From: Hypomyces perniciosus
Taxonomy: Eukaryota > Ascomycota > Sordariomycetes > Hypocreales > Hypocreaceae
Assembly (NCBI GenBank): GCA_008477525.1
Contig: SPDT01000004.1
Location: 2,542,001-2,606,000, forward strand
Direction of reading: 5' to 3'
Length of the DNA stretch: 64,000 nt
The notes beneath the pieces are model-generated. The model did not search any database and was not told where the DNA came from. It worked only from the letters and a program-made list of their open reading frames with translations. This document shows, piece after piece, positions 1 to 12,534 of the stretch (its first letter is position 1; each line of letters begins with the position of its first letter). The translations under genes were made by a program, and so were the position numbers.

Positions 1-1835
1 CTTTGAACGATAATAGAAATCATCAAAGTCTCGCCGCCCTTCTCAGACTTGACGGCTTTATGCAGGGCATCAACATCGTCGTCCACAAGTCGGTAGTCGA
101 CTTGTAGTCTGCGGCCGTTGTAGTCGTATTCTTCCATCCGGCGCTCTTCCAAGACCATCAACACGGCCTTTTTGAACTTGTCTTCTTTTAACTCCGTCTT
201 CATACATTTTGTGAGACTATTGTCGTACTTCTTGTCCGTGAAGGAATCCTTGATGCGGCGAATCTCATCATTCGTCCGACCCATGAGGGCCTCGATCAAC
301 AACTCGCGTCGGGTCTTGTCACCCTGGTACCAGAAGTTGGCCCAGTACGCATCACTTTCCCACTTGCCCAAGGCCACGGCGTAACACGCCTTCATGAGAA
401 TGGGATCCTCATCCTTGAGCCGTGCACGAATGTGTTTGGCAATGTTGACACCCTTGCGTTCCGCGCCTGTCTTGACTATCCTTTTATACTCAGCACGCAG
501 CTCCATGACCTGTTCATGCGTGAGACTTGGAAGAATCTCAATGAGGGGATGAATGTCGGGCGTATGGTTGCCCTTTAGAGCCCGTGCGAGGCGAGATGCA
601 ATATCCTCGGGATCATGGAAACGAGCCCGTCGATTAAGCCTCTTGCTACCGTCGCCCTCCATATCCGAATTAATGGGGGAGAGGGGCTCTACGTTTCTCA
701 GAGAATCGTTTGGGTGTTGAGATGCCAGAAGCATAGGGGAAGGCATTGGTGAGCAGTCTTGATATGTTCCTCGGTAGGATTCGAGAAGTGGAGATGCAGG
801 AGCTGCTGAGAGTGATAGGCTCGTCGGCCGTCCTGTATTGACAGTCAAGGTGGCCATGCGACTGGAGGGCGGCTGGGGGGACTTGTCTCGAGTGCTGCCT
901 CGCCCATCTCTGGACCTGGACCTATCCCGATCTCGATGTCCGGACTCGACAGCCAAAGTTGAAGGGCCGGGAGATTTATCCTTTCGACGGTCTCGAGATC
1001 GATCTCGATCGCGGCTGCTAGGATCTACAGTCAGGACATTGGGCTTGGAGTCCTCTCGATGGGAGTGTCGGTGAGACCTCCTGGAGTCGTAATCATCACG
1101 GTCTGAGTCGGTATGCCGTTTTCGATCATCTCCAGGTGAATCACGACGGGATCCATCGTCGTCGTACTTGGACTGCCGTGACGAAACCGGTGGGGGAGGA
1201 AGCTGGCCGTACGCCAAATCGTCCTCGTCTCGTTCCTTCTTGCGACGCTCTTTTTTCTTGGCGTCCTCGTCCTCCTCATACTTGCGACTGTACTTTTGAG
1301 GCAGGAACTTCAGCCTGTCGTCTGTGAGCCCATCTCTGTCGTAAGTGTCCTTGGGGGGCTCAGCGATGCGGATGCGCGGTTCATCTTTGTCAGACTTGTC
1401 GCGCCTCCCATGTCGAGAGTCCCGGTCATCAGCATAACCAGTATGGCGTTCGTCACCACTGTCCCGCTTGGGTCGATCATCTTCGGGGAAAGCCCCAGGA
1501 AGCTGTGCCTCGCTGCGGTAGGGCGAGTCTCTCGGGGGCGAGGCAGTGCGATAGAGGGCCCGCGTGTCATCGTAGCTGTACAATGACCGACTCCCGGGGA
1601 GCATTGAGTCCATGCCGCCCTCTGCTGGGTACGGCAGATGACCGCCGGGCGCATCTTTGCGACGGTGACTGGACTTGTAGCCATCCTCTAGGTCGTCTTC
1701 GGGGTAGGCATAGCTGGGTTCCCGCATGTCGCCGTACGTGTGCGCTTCTTGCGCCGGATCTTCTTTAGAACGCTGGTCGCGAGACCTCGACCTGGAATGG
1801 CCTCTGCGACGGTCGTCGTTCACAGGAAGAGACAT
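1..1835 (-). CDS. Annexin-family protein (3' part outside window)
   Basis: Reads open from ATG 1835 to the window edge without an intron (611 codons visible, C-terminus missing). Residues 1 to about 410 are charged, Arg/Asp/Ser-rich and probably disordered, with many RS, RD and SRSRD-type dipeptides. From about residue 415 the sequence becomes helical and shows annexin repeats: a first repeat around PLIEILPSLTHEQVMELR and a second with LLIEALMGRTNDEIRRIKDSF followed by a KFKKAVLMVLEERR helix. This architecture (long disordered N-terminus before the annexin core) is known from filamentous-fungal annexins of the annexin XIV type. Annexins bind acidic phospholipids, classically through calcium; I cannot judge calcium ligands for the missing repeats. 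Upstream is 1.1 kb of noncoding DNA. Family call is confident; function in this organism is inference. Confidence 0.85.
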   Translation of the reverse strand, partial: MSLPVNDDRRRGHSRSRSRDQRSKEDPAQEAHTYGDMREPSYAYPEDDLEDGYKSSHRRKDAPGGHLPYPAEGGMDSMLPGSRSLYSYDDTRALYRTASPPRDSPYRSEAQLPGAFPEDDRPKRDSGDERHTGYADDRDSRHGRRDKSDKDEPRIRIAEPPKDTYDRDGLTDDRLKFLPQKYSRKYEEDEDAKKKERRKKERDEDDLAYGQLPPPPVSSRQSKYDDDGSRRDSPGDDRKRHTDSDRDDYDSRRSHRHSHREDSKPNVLTVDPSSRDRDRSRDRRKDKSPGPSTLAVESGHRDRDRSRSRDGRGSTRDKSPQPPSSRMATLTVNTGRPTSLSLSAAPASPLLESYRGTYQDCSPMPSPMLLASQHPNDSLRNVEPLSPINSDMEGDGSKRLNRRARFHDPEDIASRLARALKGNHTPDIHPLIEILPSLTHEQVMELRAEYKRIVKTGAERKGVNIAKHIRARLKDEDPILMKACYAVALGKWESDAYWANFWYQGDKTRRELLIEALMGRTNDEIRRIKDSFTDKKYDNSLTKCMKTELKEDKFKKAVLMVLEERRMEEYDYNGRRLQVDYRLVDDDVDALHKAVKSEKGGETLMISIIVQ

Positions 1836-2979
1836 GGTAGGTAATGCGAGCGGATAATTTGGTCTGGTTTGTTTTGGTGTACTCGTATGTATGTATGTAT
1901 GTATGTATGGCGGGGGCTGCTCTTTCAGCCGAGCCAAGATGAGGGGTGGTGTTCCAAGAATTTCCCCTCTTCTGTCGTCCCTGGAGGGGAGAGAGTAATA
2001 CCCGTAGAGCCCAGGATGGCGATTAGAGGGATAGAAAAACAATCATGGGATGGAAAAGAAAAGATGGGACGCCGGACAGTAGAGAAATGGAATGCTCCGT
2101 AGTCGCGTTGCTGTTAGCCAACCATCTCCCCCCATACACTATTAGTTCACAGAGCTTCTGCAGGTCTGGCAACGGGATGGCTGGGCCTAAAACAGTTTGG
2201 GCGTCCGTCCAGCTGAGTGTCTGGGAGAAGAGCCAGCGCTAGCAAAAGTCGCCCTAGCTCTCGAGTCTCGTGCCAATGAATGCTGATATCTGCCTCTGAC
2301 AGAATGCGGGTGAGGGCCGCATTTTGTTGGCGCTATGAATAGCACAATGGTTATCAAGCTATTGGTGGTTATAAATGTGAGAGGGCTACGAAGTATGAGA
2401 AGCTATAATCACTGAACAGGCCAAAAATAAGCTTACGAGTAGAGAATTCTTCGAGTTCATTTACCTACTCGTACTCGAGGCGACCAGATAGGAAAGATGC
2501 CTAATACCTAGTTCGCTACTAAACTCCGTTGTTACCTAGGTAGGTATCTACTACTATTAATACTTCATGCTAATACTCGCTAGGTAGTTTTACTATTATT
2601 ACTCCTTACAAAAGGAAGATACTAGTAGTACAACTCGTATCAGTCTCCGTTCTTTTCCACAGTTATACTGATGCACGCAACAGGCTGGATTTTTAGTGGT
2701 TTCCCAAAAGCTTCTAACCAGGACCCCTGTTCAAACAAGCCACACCAACAATCCTTCAATGTCCGAGGCACGCGGTGCTTTTGAATTTGGGGAATGGGCG
2801 ATGATGCTTAGTCTTGCGTGCCCTCATACGATGGTGTACAACTGTATGCGTTGTGTTTTGGTCATACATAGATGCCGTTAATGGAAATGGTGATATATTG
2901 GTACGGGAGCTACATACAATAGGAGATAACATAGTACTTGACTCGTCAATGTTTCTCTGCATTGATCTCCTTACAAACA
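1836..2979. other. Intergenic region, no gene seen
   Basis: Lies between the 5' end of the annexin gene and the 3' end of the SAM-binding-type gene. It holds a (GTAT)n microsatellite at 1885-1909 and, around 2460-2640, TAC/ACT-rich DNA with a palindromic ACCTAGGT core (near 2535). No reading frame with coding character was recognised on either strand. Confidence 0.6.
1885..1909. repeat. (GTAT)n microsatellite
   Basis: About six tandem GTAT units in the annexin upstream region, probably 5' UTR or promoter. Seen directly. Confidence 0.9.
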
Positions 2980-4179
2980 TCAGTTCGACTCTTTCGGGGC
3001 CCTGTCTCCTCGTTGAAAGACATACAGAGCCTCGTCCTTGCCTGCAAAGCTGGGCAAAGGTATCTGCACCACCTTTGTCCAGTCCTTGTGCTCCCTCTCC
3101 ATAAACTGATCCATCGTCATACCTCTGAAGCTCGTGTACCCATTTCCATTCTGCGTGCCGACTACGGCAATGGTATCTCCCTGAAAGGTGTTGACAAGGT
3201 TCCGCGTAAAGCCACCCTCGGCGCCTCCGCCAACACCTCCACCGACAACGGGATATACCAGCAGCAGAACCATATCTTGACTGTTGCCGTGCTTTCGCAA
3301 CCATTTCACCCCGTCCAAGACAACTGTATCGTCCACCCAGTTGACCCTCCACTCGCTTTGCATGTTATCCACTGGGTACACAGTCAACCCGTAGCGTCGG
3401 AGCAGGAAGGTCCAGTATCCGTTTCCGGACCCTATATCCACCACGGCCCGCCCGTCCGCCAAGATCTTCAAGATCTCCAAGCCCTCGTGGGACGGGGTGG
3501 CACAACCAAAGTGGTGCATCAAGATGGGTAGGACATGATGGCTCGTGGCCACCCGCTCCGACGAGGCGCATGGTCCACACCACTCCAAGGTTCGGCACGA
3601 CCAAGCCCAAAAGTCAAAGTACGGGTTATGACTAGGCGGCGACTTGGACTTGGGGATTGTTAGCTTGGATGACAAGGCCGGATGCAGATACCTCTTGCTC
3701 GCGATGTTTCCAGCAATCTCGGAGCGTATCGAGGCCTTCTTGGCGTTTGTCTCAAAGTTCTTGAGCGCGGAGACAGTGACCGTGGATGGACTGAAGATGG
3801 AGAGGTAGGCTTCAATATCCGGAACTGGCGGGGGGTCTCTCTGCAGACAACCTCAGCTCCCATCCTACACTTGCAGGGCGGCGTGGTGAAGAGTCTTGCT
3901 TACAGTTGAGCCATCCTCGCTCCGATACCAGGCATGCAATCCATTAGCGCTGCCCAGGTTGACGGCATACTGAGCCTCTGCCAGCTTGACACTTGTCATG
4001 GCGTGGTACGTGAAGGTGTCCCTCTCGGGGAGATCCAGCAGCACGCGACTGGCATTGTAGAGGTCGTTTTTGGACAGGAGGTCCTGGGCTTGTTTCAACC
4101 GCGCTGTATCCTGAATGGCTTGCTCTGGGCTGAAGGACGGGCTGCCAACGCAGCGGGGAGTCTTTGCAGCTCGGGACAT
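2980..4179 (-). CDS. Conserved fungal protein with SAM-type nucleotide-binding fold
   Basis: Two exons: 4179-3904 and 3840-2980, joined across a 63-bp intron (GTAAGC donor, CTGCAG acceptor, phase 0), giving 378 aa. The joined frame is continuous, which supports the intron. Residues 1-90 form a helical N-terminal part (LLDLPERDTFTYHAM). Around residues 225-235 is VVDIGSGNGYW, a class I methyltransferase motif I-like loop, followed by an acidic VYPVDNM segment that would be motif II. The C-terminal half has strands and a Gly-rich stretch (VVGGGVGGGAEGG). The sequence is suggestive of a SAM-dependent methyltransferase; the substrate is unknown and the exact family was not recognised. No link to the polyketide cluster 2 kb away is evident beyond proximity. 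Confidence 0.75.
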
Positions 4180-5316
4180 GGGTGTGGCTTTGGGGTTGTA
4201 TGTACTCCGTAGGTACGAGTAGTATTAATATGTCTGAGTACGAAGTACAAGACAGCTATGTGTCGAGTGGAAGAGATTGAGTCAGCAGGCATTGAAAAAA
4301 GTGGGCTTCCTGGATGAAAGTTGACATGTCACTTTTTTTTAGCCTGAGATTTAGGTTTGTCTCCGTCTATGTACGAAGTACTCGTAGACGACCTCGTCCC
4401 CCTGATTGTTAGACTTCAAGCACCAGAGACAAGCAATCTACTCGTACTATTATCTAATACTATCTACCGCTTCTAGCTGGAATGTTCAGGTTTTATCGCC
4501 GCCGGTGATGGAATGCGGCGAGTGATGAGGCGCTCCAGATAGGGAAACGTCTTCCCCCCCCCCCGGAAGACACCGGTCCTCAGGGATTCCCGGTATCCCT
4601 TACGGAGTACAGGTCACAGCATCATTGATCTGCCCACTGTTGGCGTCCCAATAATTTTCGGTGAGACATTGATATGCAATCAGCCACGGCATCTATCTTA
4701 GATTGGCCTTGATTTCAGCAAGGCTGATCGAGGTGTGTATTAATAATGGTGGGAAGCATGTTGTACGCACAAAGTACTCCGACTACTACTATTACTACTA
4801 GGTAGTATACTGTTTCCATCTCCGTGGGATGCCAAGGTCAATACAAATATGCCACGATTATGGGCAGAGGCTTGCAGACGTTGAGATCGGAGCAAAAGCA
4901 ACGAGATAGAGTTTGTTAGTAGCTAAGATCTTCTTCTTGGTGGTGACGGCCAAAAAAATTCCACGGCATTTTCCAAGGGTGTGACCTTGGAGGGTATGTA
5001 TTTAACCTTGGACGCCAAATGGCACAAAAAATGCATCCCTCTAGTCCCGCGTTCGCACCCTACCTAAGGTAGGTTCAGCTGTCGTGTAACATTGCCACTA
5101 TAACATCTCGTAAGTGAGAACGCGTTAATGCAAGAGAGAGAACCTAGGCAATCCAACTATTGATACATACTACTGGTAGCACTACTAATACAGCATCAAA
5201 ATACGAATACCTGAGCGGGAGCTAGAAGAACACAAACCGCCGGATCAGGATCCGCAGCGGCCGCTAGTGGTGCTTGGTCGTTTGATGCTAAGAAAGCCCT
5301 ATCTGTCAATACTACA

Positions 5317-5352
<36 letters not shown>

Positions 5353-6107
5353 GACGAGAATAAGGAACTGGCAGGAATGCCAATTGGGCATGAAATAATA
5401 ACACGAATTCTAGGCCAGTTCACAAGGGAAAAGATGAAAAGCAAGTGATATAATTTAACCAATTCTGCAAACGGGTTCTCCCACGCAAGCCTCGGGGCCC
5501 AGGGGACATACACGGCCCCCAGCGCTCTCCGATCCAGCCTGTGACGCTCGCTAGGAGGTCCTTGACAAGTCACTGGTAAAGGTTCAAAGTTGGCCGAGGG
5601 GCAACACAGTACGGGGTTTTAGGTGTTATAGCCAACTCTGGGGCCATTGGTGGCCGTCATTAGTACCACTACTAGCCCAAGATCAATACTCGTATGCCCA
5701 AGAACCAGCATTTCTTTTCTCAATTGCCATTGACCTCCTTTGTTTTCTGCATGCTCCATCATTTCCTTGCATTCCTCAAGGGACCCCTATGGTAGATCCC
5801 ATAGTCATTGAAGAGGAAAACGACAATTGCACTCTATTACGAAATCCAGTGTACCGAACCTGCGTCTTCAACCGATACGATTAAATACGACCACAAAATA
5901 CCCCATTGGAAGTTGATAGTGATCGGGGAATCGCCAGCGAGATTGGACAAATGACATAAAGAAAAGAGGATTATTCGCCACCCATCTCGTCTTTCAGCCG
6001 CGTGTATACGACTACCGAGCGGCTAACCTATCATCAGCCAACATCTTGTGTCACTCTGATCTCCATATCCGCGCAAGGATAAGAATCACCTTCCACAAGC
6101 TGTCGAA
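4180..6107. other. Intergenic region, divergent promoters
   Basis: A 1.9-kb gap between the divergently transcribed SAM-fold gene and LaeA-like gene. It contains several of the dispersed motifs (TACTCCGTA 4203-4211, TACGAAGTA 4239-4247 and 4372-4380, TACGGAGTA 4601-4609), a C-run near 4554-4564 and a (TAC)12 microsatellite. No coding frame was recognised. Confidence 0.6.
5317..5352. repeat. (TAC)12 microsatellite
   Basis: Twelve perfect tandem TAC units in the gap upstream of the LaeA-like gene; flanked by further imperfect TAC triplets. Seen directly. Confidence 0.95.
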
Positions 6108-7824
6108 ATGAATGGAAGTCAGAAAAACAGCCTCGATGCCCCAAACAATACAACGCCATTGGGAAACGGCAACGCGGTGGACTCTTCGCCCCGCACAGGG
6201 GATAAGTATTCCTCCACTACTCAAAATGAAGCCTTTCCACAGACAGTCGTATCACAGTCTGGTGACGAATCTCCCCGTATCAAGCACGAGGGACAGACCG
6301 AGGACAGAAATACTGAAGGGAGACTAGGTGACAATAGTGGGATGTCAACGGGTCGACCGGGTCTGGTATCGGCAGATCCTCAAGACAAGACTCAAACATG
6401 TCCAATGGGAAATCTTTCTACTCAGGGACCCGCAAGGGAGTCTGAGGCGCAAAGAAATCAGGCTCTTCAACTAAGAGATGGAAGACACCCAGATACAAAG
6501 CATGAAGCAGACCAAGGGCGGGCATCACCTTTGGATGGTTATAGATCGCCAAAATTCGGTACGAGATCCGAGTCGGTCTTCATGGCTCCCTTAACACACC
6601 CAAATGGCGTCTCTATATTCCCAAATTTATCGGCAGCTGAGCAAGAAGATCTCTCTCGCGAAGCACTTGATCAAGCTCAGGATTCCATCGTCGCAGAGAG
6701 CAGCGATACACCCGACAGCATTGGTAGCGGTCCAGATGATGATGGAACGGATGGCGGATACGATAGCGACGACCTCAGCGCGGCAAGTACGTCAGCCGAG
6801 TCTTCAGTCCGGGATTACATGTATGAGAACGGCCGACGATATCATCGATTCCGAGAGGGCAGCTACAACTTCCCCAACGACGATGTGGAGCAGGAGAGGG
6901 AGGACATGAAGCACGCCATGGTCAAGCTCTTATGTAGCCAAAAGCTGCATTTTGCTCCCATCGGAAACAATCCACAGGAAATTCTTGACATTGGAACCGG
7001 GACAGGCATTTGGCCGATTGAGAGTAAGGAACTTGATCTTGATGACACCGCATATCACACGTTGAGCAAGATACTGACGATCCCTTTGAGCAGTGGGCGA
7101 TCAATACCCTAGTGCGCACATACTTGGAATTGACCTATCACCAATCCAACCCGACTGGTTACCACCCAATGTTCGTTTCCTCGTGGACGATGTTGAATCG
7201 CCATGGCTGCACCCCCGGAATCACTTTGATTACATCCATTCTCGTCACACTGTCATGGCCATTAGGGATTGGACGAAGCTGTTCTGGCGGACCAGAGAGT
7301 AAGAAAGGCATAGATAGAATAGATTTTATTTGGTTGCTGACTGAGACATCAGACACCTCAAGCCAGGCGGCTGGATCGAGCTCCAGGAGATACACCACAG
7401 CCCACGAAGCGCAAACCCCCAGAAGGAAATGCCAACGGACCATCCCGTGGCCAAATTCTGGAACAAAGTTATAGAAGGGCTTGGTGTTTTGGGCGTCGAT
7501 CTCAATGCTTCATCAGGCGGGAAACTAGCCAATATGATGCACGAGGCCGGCTTTGTTAACGTCACAGAGCGAGTGCTTCACGTCCCTATTGGAACATGGC
7601 CCCAAAATAAAGTGCTTAAGACGGTTGGCCTGTATTGGCGAACGATTCTTCTGGACGGCCTCCAGGCCATTGCTCTTGGGCCATTGACGCGAGGACTGGG
7701 GTGGAATCGTGATGAAGTCGAGGTGTTCCTCATGGAGGTTAGGCGAGCGTATTTCGACAATGCTTCCCTCATGTACATGCCGTTTCACATTGTTTACGCA
7801 CAGAAGCCGCCGTATGAGGCATGA
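6108..7824 (+). CDS. LaeA/UMTA-like SAM-dependent methyltransferase
   Basis: Three exons: 6108-7023, 7094-7298, 7353-7824 (introns of 70 and 54 bp), 530 aa. The junction at 7023/7094 restores the family sequence PIE-MGDQYPSAHILGIDLSP, and that at 7298/7353 gives RTREHLKPGGWIELQE, so both introns are well supported. Residues 1 to about 235 are low-complexity and acidic, probably disordered. The methyltransferase domain starts near residue 240 (YMYENGRRYHRFREG); motif I is ILDIGTGTGIW at 292-302, followed by IDLSP and the HLKPGGW motif. This is the family of LaeA and many cluster-associated methyltransferases of Pezizomycotina, which influence secondary metabolism or modify small molecules. Next to an O-methyltransferase and a PKS, a role in the cluster is plausible, but it could equally be an unrelated paralogue. 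Fold call confident; role inferred. Confidence 0.88.
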
Positions 7825-10386
7825 TAATAACTGACATGGTTGCCGAAGGATAGAGGCATTCTGTTGCAATTGTTGATTGACATTGGCCTGGGACAGATGG
7901 TATTATTTATCAGGGGAAAACAGAGTATTGCAGCATGGCGTTGTGTCAATCTTATTAGAGTGTCAAGGGGAGTTAAGTGTCTTTTTTGGACACGAGGAGA
8001 GCCATGGAAGCGCATACAATACCTGCGTATTCAATCCTTCGTCGTACGGGATAGAAAGAAAAAACTTTTATGTTGAGACTTTATTCAATCCAATGTTGAT
8101 TATGTGTCTATGCAGCTAAAGTGCATAGTAGCTTGGATGCTCATCATGCTTTACGACGGGGAACTTCCATTCGCATTTCCGCAGTGGGATAAAGGGCCTT
8201 CTCCACGGACTTCTCCTACAGTGTGGATGGCTCCAAGTACGGGTGAAGAGAGCCGAGACAAAAGTGCTTTTGTTCTCAAGCACCAAACTAGTACTACTAG
8301 ATACTACCTAGTAACTGTCAGATGGCACAAAATGCATGGACCTTCACGCCCTTGATCGTCCAATACGTGGCGCCTTGACAAAGGAGGCTGGCCATCTTAG
8401 TAAACCAATGGTGACCTCGCGAAGACGCAAGGGCTGAACCAGACAGCTAAACGAAGGCTGGATGGGGAAGAATGCACATGGCTGCATACCACTTACTATA
8501 TTGCGAACCGGAGAACTTGAAGACACAGTCAAGTGAACATGTCCAAGGAGTAAATTACTCTCGCACGGAGCTTCCTCTAGAGCATGAAATCAGCGAATAA
8601 AACATCCCGAGCGGCGTCGGTCCGGCCCTAGCCATCTTTCTTAATGCTGTCATTAAAGCGGCCCACTGATACCCACAACCGGTTGAGAGAAGAGATAACA
8701 CCTCAATTCTCGGTACGGAGCATCAATAGCATTAAGCCGTAATAGTATTAATATGCAGCGTTTGTTCGGGTTGTGGTGGGTTTAGCTTGGGTTCGTTAGT
8801 CATCCCCTGACTGATATGCTCCGTATTTCATACGAGTACGAAGTTGGAACAAATACCTACTCGTACTACGAAGTACTACTAATACTAATCAGAAATACCA
8901 ATTATCATGGCCCAGATTCTCGGTTGAAAACAGGTGGGCAAGACATGCATGGCGCGAGAACCGAGTACTTCGCACTCCCCAGCATAGTATGTACTCTCTC
9001 TCAGATCTCAGAAGAAAGAGTACCTCGCAGCCTTGCTTTGGCTAGGTACGTTGAGGGGCTGTGGGATGACAGGGGTACTGGTCTCAAAGAAACCTTGGAT
9101 TTCCTCCATTGCGCGCCTGAGACGTCGACTTTCAGCATGTTCTACTTTACTGGGTACTAATACTACTCCGTATTAGCTGCTGAGTTCGTCTGCAGGCTGT
9201 CTAATAGTGCTGGTGCATTCTGCAACGTGTTAGTGGTAATAGCGGTAGTAGCAGTTCGGACGCCGAATCCTTTCGTTGCTATGACTTCTGTTTCTTTTCC
9301 TTTATTATTTTCTCCCCTCCGCTCTCCTAGCTTCGGTTAATCGAATCACGTCGCTATTTTTGGAGACTTGGCGGTAGCATTAAATGTGCAAAAGAAGGGG
9401 AGAACACACAAAGACGAAACACGGAACACCAACGGAGCAACGCCGACGAGCAAGAAACAACGACCATTGCGAAGGGCCACAATTGGCAATTGAATTCCGT
9501 AGGGTAGGTGTCGATCTCATCTTTGTTTTTTTTCCCTCTCTCTCTTTGATCCTTTCGATAGTCGGTGCCCCAACAGGCGATGCCCAATTTGAGGCGGCAG
9601 GGCTGTTTGAGCTGTCGGGTGACACATGCGAGGTTCTCTGGGATGATGACGCGCATTGGAAGTGACCCGGTCTATTGGTCTTTGGTTTGTTGTTTCGGCT
9701 CGAGTGCCTAAAATTGGCCCTTCTTGTTTGTTCGAAGGCATCTTCACATCTTCTCCCGAGACAGACGAAGACCTCTTCACTCACAGCGCCAAGGGCATGG
9801 TATATGCCAAGTCAACACTCCGCTGCTTCCAGCTCGATGCATATGCGGTAGTACTTCTTTATTGGCCCGAAGCATGGGAGGGGCCAATCTCCTCTTGCAA
9901 AGGCAAGGATGTCTGCTGGCTTGTTCTGCAAGCAACTGCTGATACGGCGAGTCTTTCTGCGTGAGCTCACACATCCCGGCAGAACATGCCTAGCCGAGGA
10001 CCTGGGTTCCCAAATTCTTTTGGGATAGCCTATGACCCGGCCAACATGCCTTTGCCATGTGGCTTTATTGCCGTTTGAGGTTCTGGGCTCCATGGGGCGT
10101 TGAATTTTTGACCCTTGACCCTGCACTTGAAGAAATTGAAGTCCCCCCCAATGCAAATCCAAGGCGCTTGTTCATGCTCAATGATTCACTCGAAGCTCTC
10201 AAATCTCACGGCTGTCTGGACTGGTGATTTGGCTGCTGCTGACTTTGTTGAAGTTGAAATCCGTGGATATTTCTTGTGCTTCATCCGCCTATTTTGAGAC
10301 TTCTACTTTTCAAGGCAATACACCAGTGCTGACCCTTACCGTCTTACACAAAGTTTCCGGAGCATCCTACATCCTGTGTTCTTCTG
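7825..10386. other. Intergenic region, no gene recognised
   Basis: A 2.6-kb gap between two co-oriented methyltransferase genes. It carries dispersed motifs TACGAAGTA (8867-8875) and TACTCCGTA (9164-9172). Several medium-length chance frames exist but none shows recognisable domains or consistent exon structure. The last few hundred bases should hold the promoter of the O-methyltransferase gene. Confidence 0.5.
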
Positions 10387-12154
10387 ATGCAATCTTCCAT
10401 ACGAGGATTTCGAAAAACCCCAACCATGGTCAAAAGCTTTAGGCAAGGAGTCCGTTCGTGGCTCTCCAATTCGCAAACTGCAGCTTCCACAAACGGCGAT
10501 TCTGATAAGAAATCGAATCGAATGTCCCTCTCCAGCTTCACACAATTGAGACACAAGGATGAGGAATATACGCAGAAGAAGGATGAGGAACCCGGTGTTC
10601 CTCAAACCCAGAATCAGACATCACGCATGGCCGCGCTAGCAGAGACAATTCGCATTGAAACAGAGAAATTGGAGAAGTACATGCAGGTGAATGGGTTGGG
10701 AGAACCCGGCTTTGCGATTGATGCCCCCAAGGACTTTCCTCCTCTTCCCCATGACATGCAGGAGAGTCGCCAGAGAATTGTGCATGCAACGGAAGAGCTC
10801 TCAAGCCTCGTCAGAGGCCCGAGGGAAAATGTGAGATGGACAGTCTGGAACGTAAGTTAAATGTCGCCCCAGTCTTATTCAATCTTCAACTAACTCTTAA
10901 CAGTACTTAGATACACTGAGCCTTCAAATCGTTAATAACTATGGACTCGGTATGGTTTCTTGTCTAACGTACTCCCAGTCACGACTAATCATTACCCAGC
11001 GAAACTCGTACCCCTTGATGGGTCCGCAATCGCACTGACGAAGCTCCAAACCATGACGCCGTTGGACCCGGTCAATCTTGCCCGCGTCCTCCGCCATGCC
11101 ATGACTAACCATATTTTCTGTGAGCCATCCCCTGGTTTCATTGCACACACAGCTGCCTCTCGCCTACTGGTAGAAGATGCCGTTCTCCAAGACTGGGTGG
11201 GATTCAACTCTGAAGAGACATTTCCTGCCGCCGGCCATGTCCTACAAGCTCTGAAGAAATACCCCGACGCCAACATTCCGAACCGCACGGGATTCAACTT
11301 CGCCTTCGACACCGTCGATGCCGATCCGATGTTTGTCACATTTGGTAAGGATCCCTCGCGGGCGAAGCGCATGGGTGGTGCCATGGCGAGCTTGACAGGT
11401 GGTGAGGGCTATGAGGTTAGCTACTTTGTTGATGACTGTGATCTCCATGAGGTGAACGATAGAGGAGGCACGCTGGTGGACATTGGCGGCAGCCATGGAT
11501 TTGTCTCAGTAGATCTGGCGAAAAAGTGGAAGAAGATGAAGTTTGTCGTTCAAGACTTGCCAAGAACGGTTGAAAGTGCTCCGAAGCCAATTTGTGAGGA
11601 TGAGACGGTTGCAGAGAGGATCGAGTTACAGGCTCATGATTTCTTCACGGAGCAGCCCGTCAAGGGTGCTGATGGTATGGTGTTCTCACCTCGAAGTTTC
11701 ATTAACGGGCGACTTGCTGAGAACTGACAGTTTACTTCTTCCGGTGGATTATACACAACTACTCCACACCATATGCTATCGCCATCCTCAAGAATCTCGT
11801 CCCCGCACTAAAACCTGGCGCCCGTATCATCATCAACGATATCTGTTTGCGCGAGCCAGGCTCGGAGAGCCCGTGGGACGAGAAGATGATCAGAGGCATG
11901 GACCTGGTCATGATGACCTTGCTGAATGCACAAGAGCGTGATGAGGGGGAATTCCGAGAGCTGTTCAAGGCGGCTGATCCCAGATTCGAGTTCAAGGTAC
12001 GTTGATGAAAGCTATGATCCATAACTATTAATGGGAGGTAACTAATTAGAAACAGGGTGTGAAGAGAGCTCCGCACTGCAGGATGAGCGTCGTTGAAGCT
12101 GTGTGGAATCCCGAGAATATTGAGCCTAATGGGGTTGAGGGTGAACCAGCATAG
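10387..12154 (+). CDS. Plant-type O-methyltransferase (SAM-dependent)
   Basis: Five exons: 10387-10851, 10904-10949, 11000-11674, 11731-11996, 12056-12154, giving 516 aa; phases agree at all four junctions. The N-terminal half has a winged-helix dimerisation-type region (LDTLSLQIVNNYGL, then VPLDGSAIALTKLQ). SAM motif I is LVDIGGSHGFVSVDLA near residues 329-344, followed by VVQDLPRTVE. The RWIIHNY segment places His404 where family members have the catalytic His of the HDW motif, and DEGEFRELFKAAD is the usual late motif. It should methylate a hydroxyl group of an aromatic or enol substrate, cytosolic. The first ATG is chosen; ATG 10426 (residue 14) or even ATG 10627 (MAALAETIRIE) could be the true start, since the first 80 residues are not typical of the family. 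Position 0.8 kb from the tail of the convergent PKS gene makes it the most likely tailoring enzyme. Confidence 0.9.
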
Positions 12155-12534
12155 GAAGAGTAATGATCAATATACGTACAGATGAGAGGAAGGTTGAGGT
12201 TGTTTGTGGGGTTTGGTTTAATATTGACGATACGAACTTGATATCCCTTTTGCTTTCGGATTATACTATATATGGCTTTGTTATCTTTGTACTAATCTGA
12301 TGTTATTACCTTGCATCAATTTTTTATGTCGAGGTAGACCAACTTGCTCACATATGAGAGATGTTGAGCGCAAAAGGGCGATGAGGATATGCACGGATTG
12401 ATGAAAGGGCTGGCAACAAGGCCTTTGACAAATTAGATATTCAAGAAATAGTACTCTCACTTCAGTGGTTAGTGAAGGCTTACAGTGCAGAATCTCACCA
12501 TCGTTGTCACAAGCGGATCCCAGATTTGGATCAA
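12155..12534. other. 3' intergenic spacer
   Basis: Between the O-methyltransferase stop and the tRNA gene. AT-rich stretch around 12240-12320 probably serves transcription termination. No gene seen. Confidence 0.5.
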
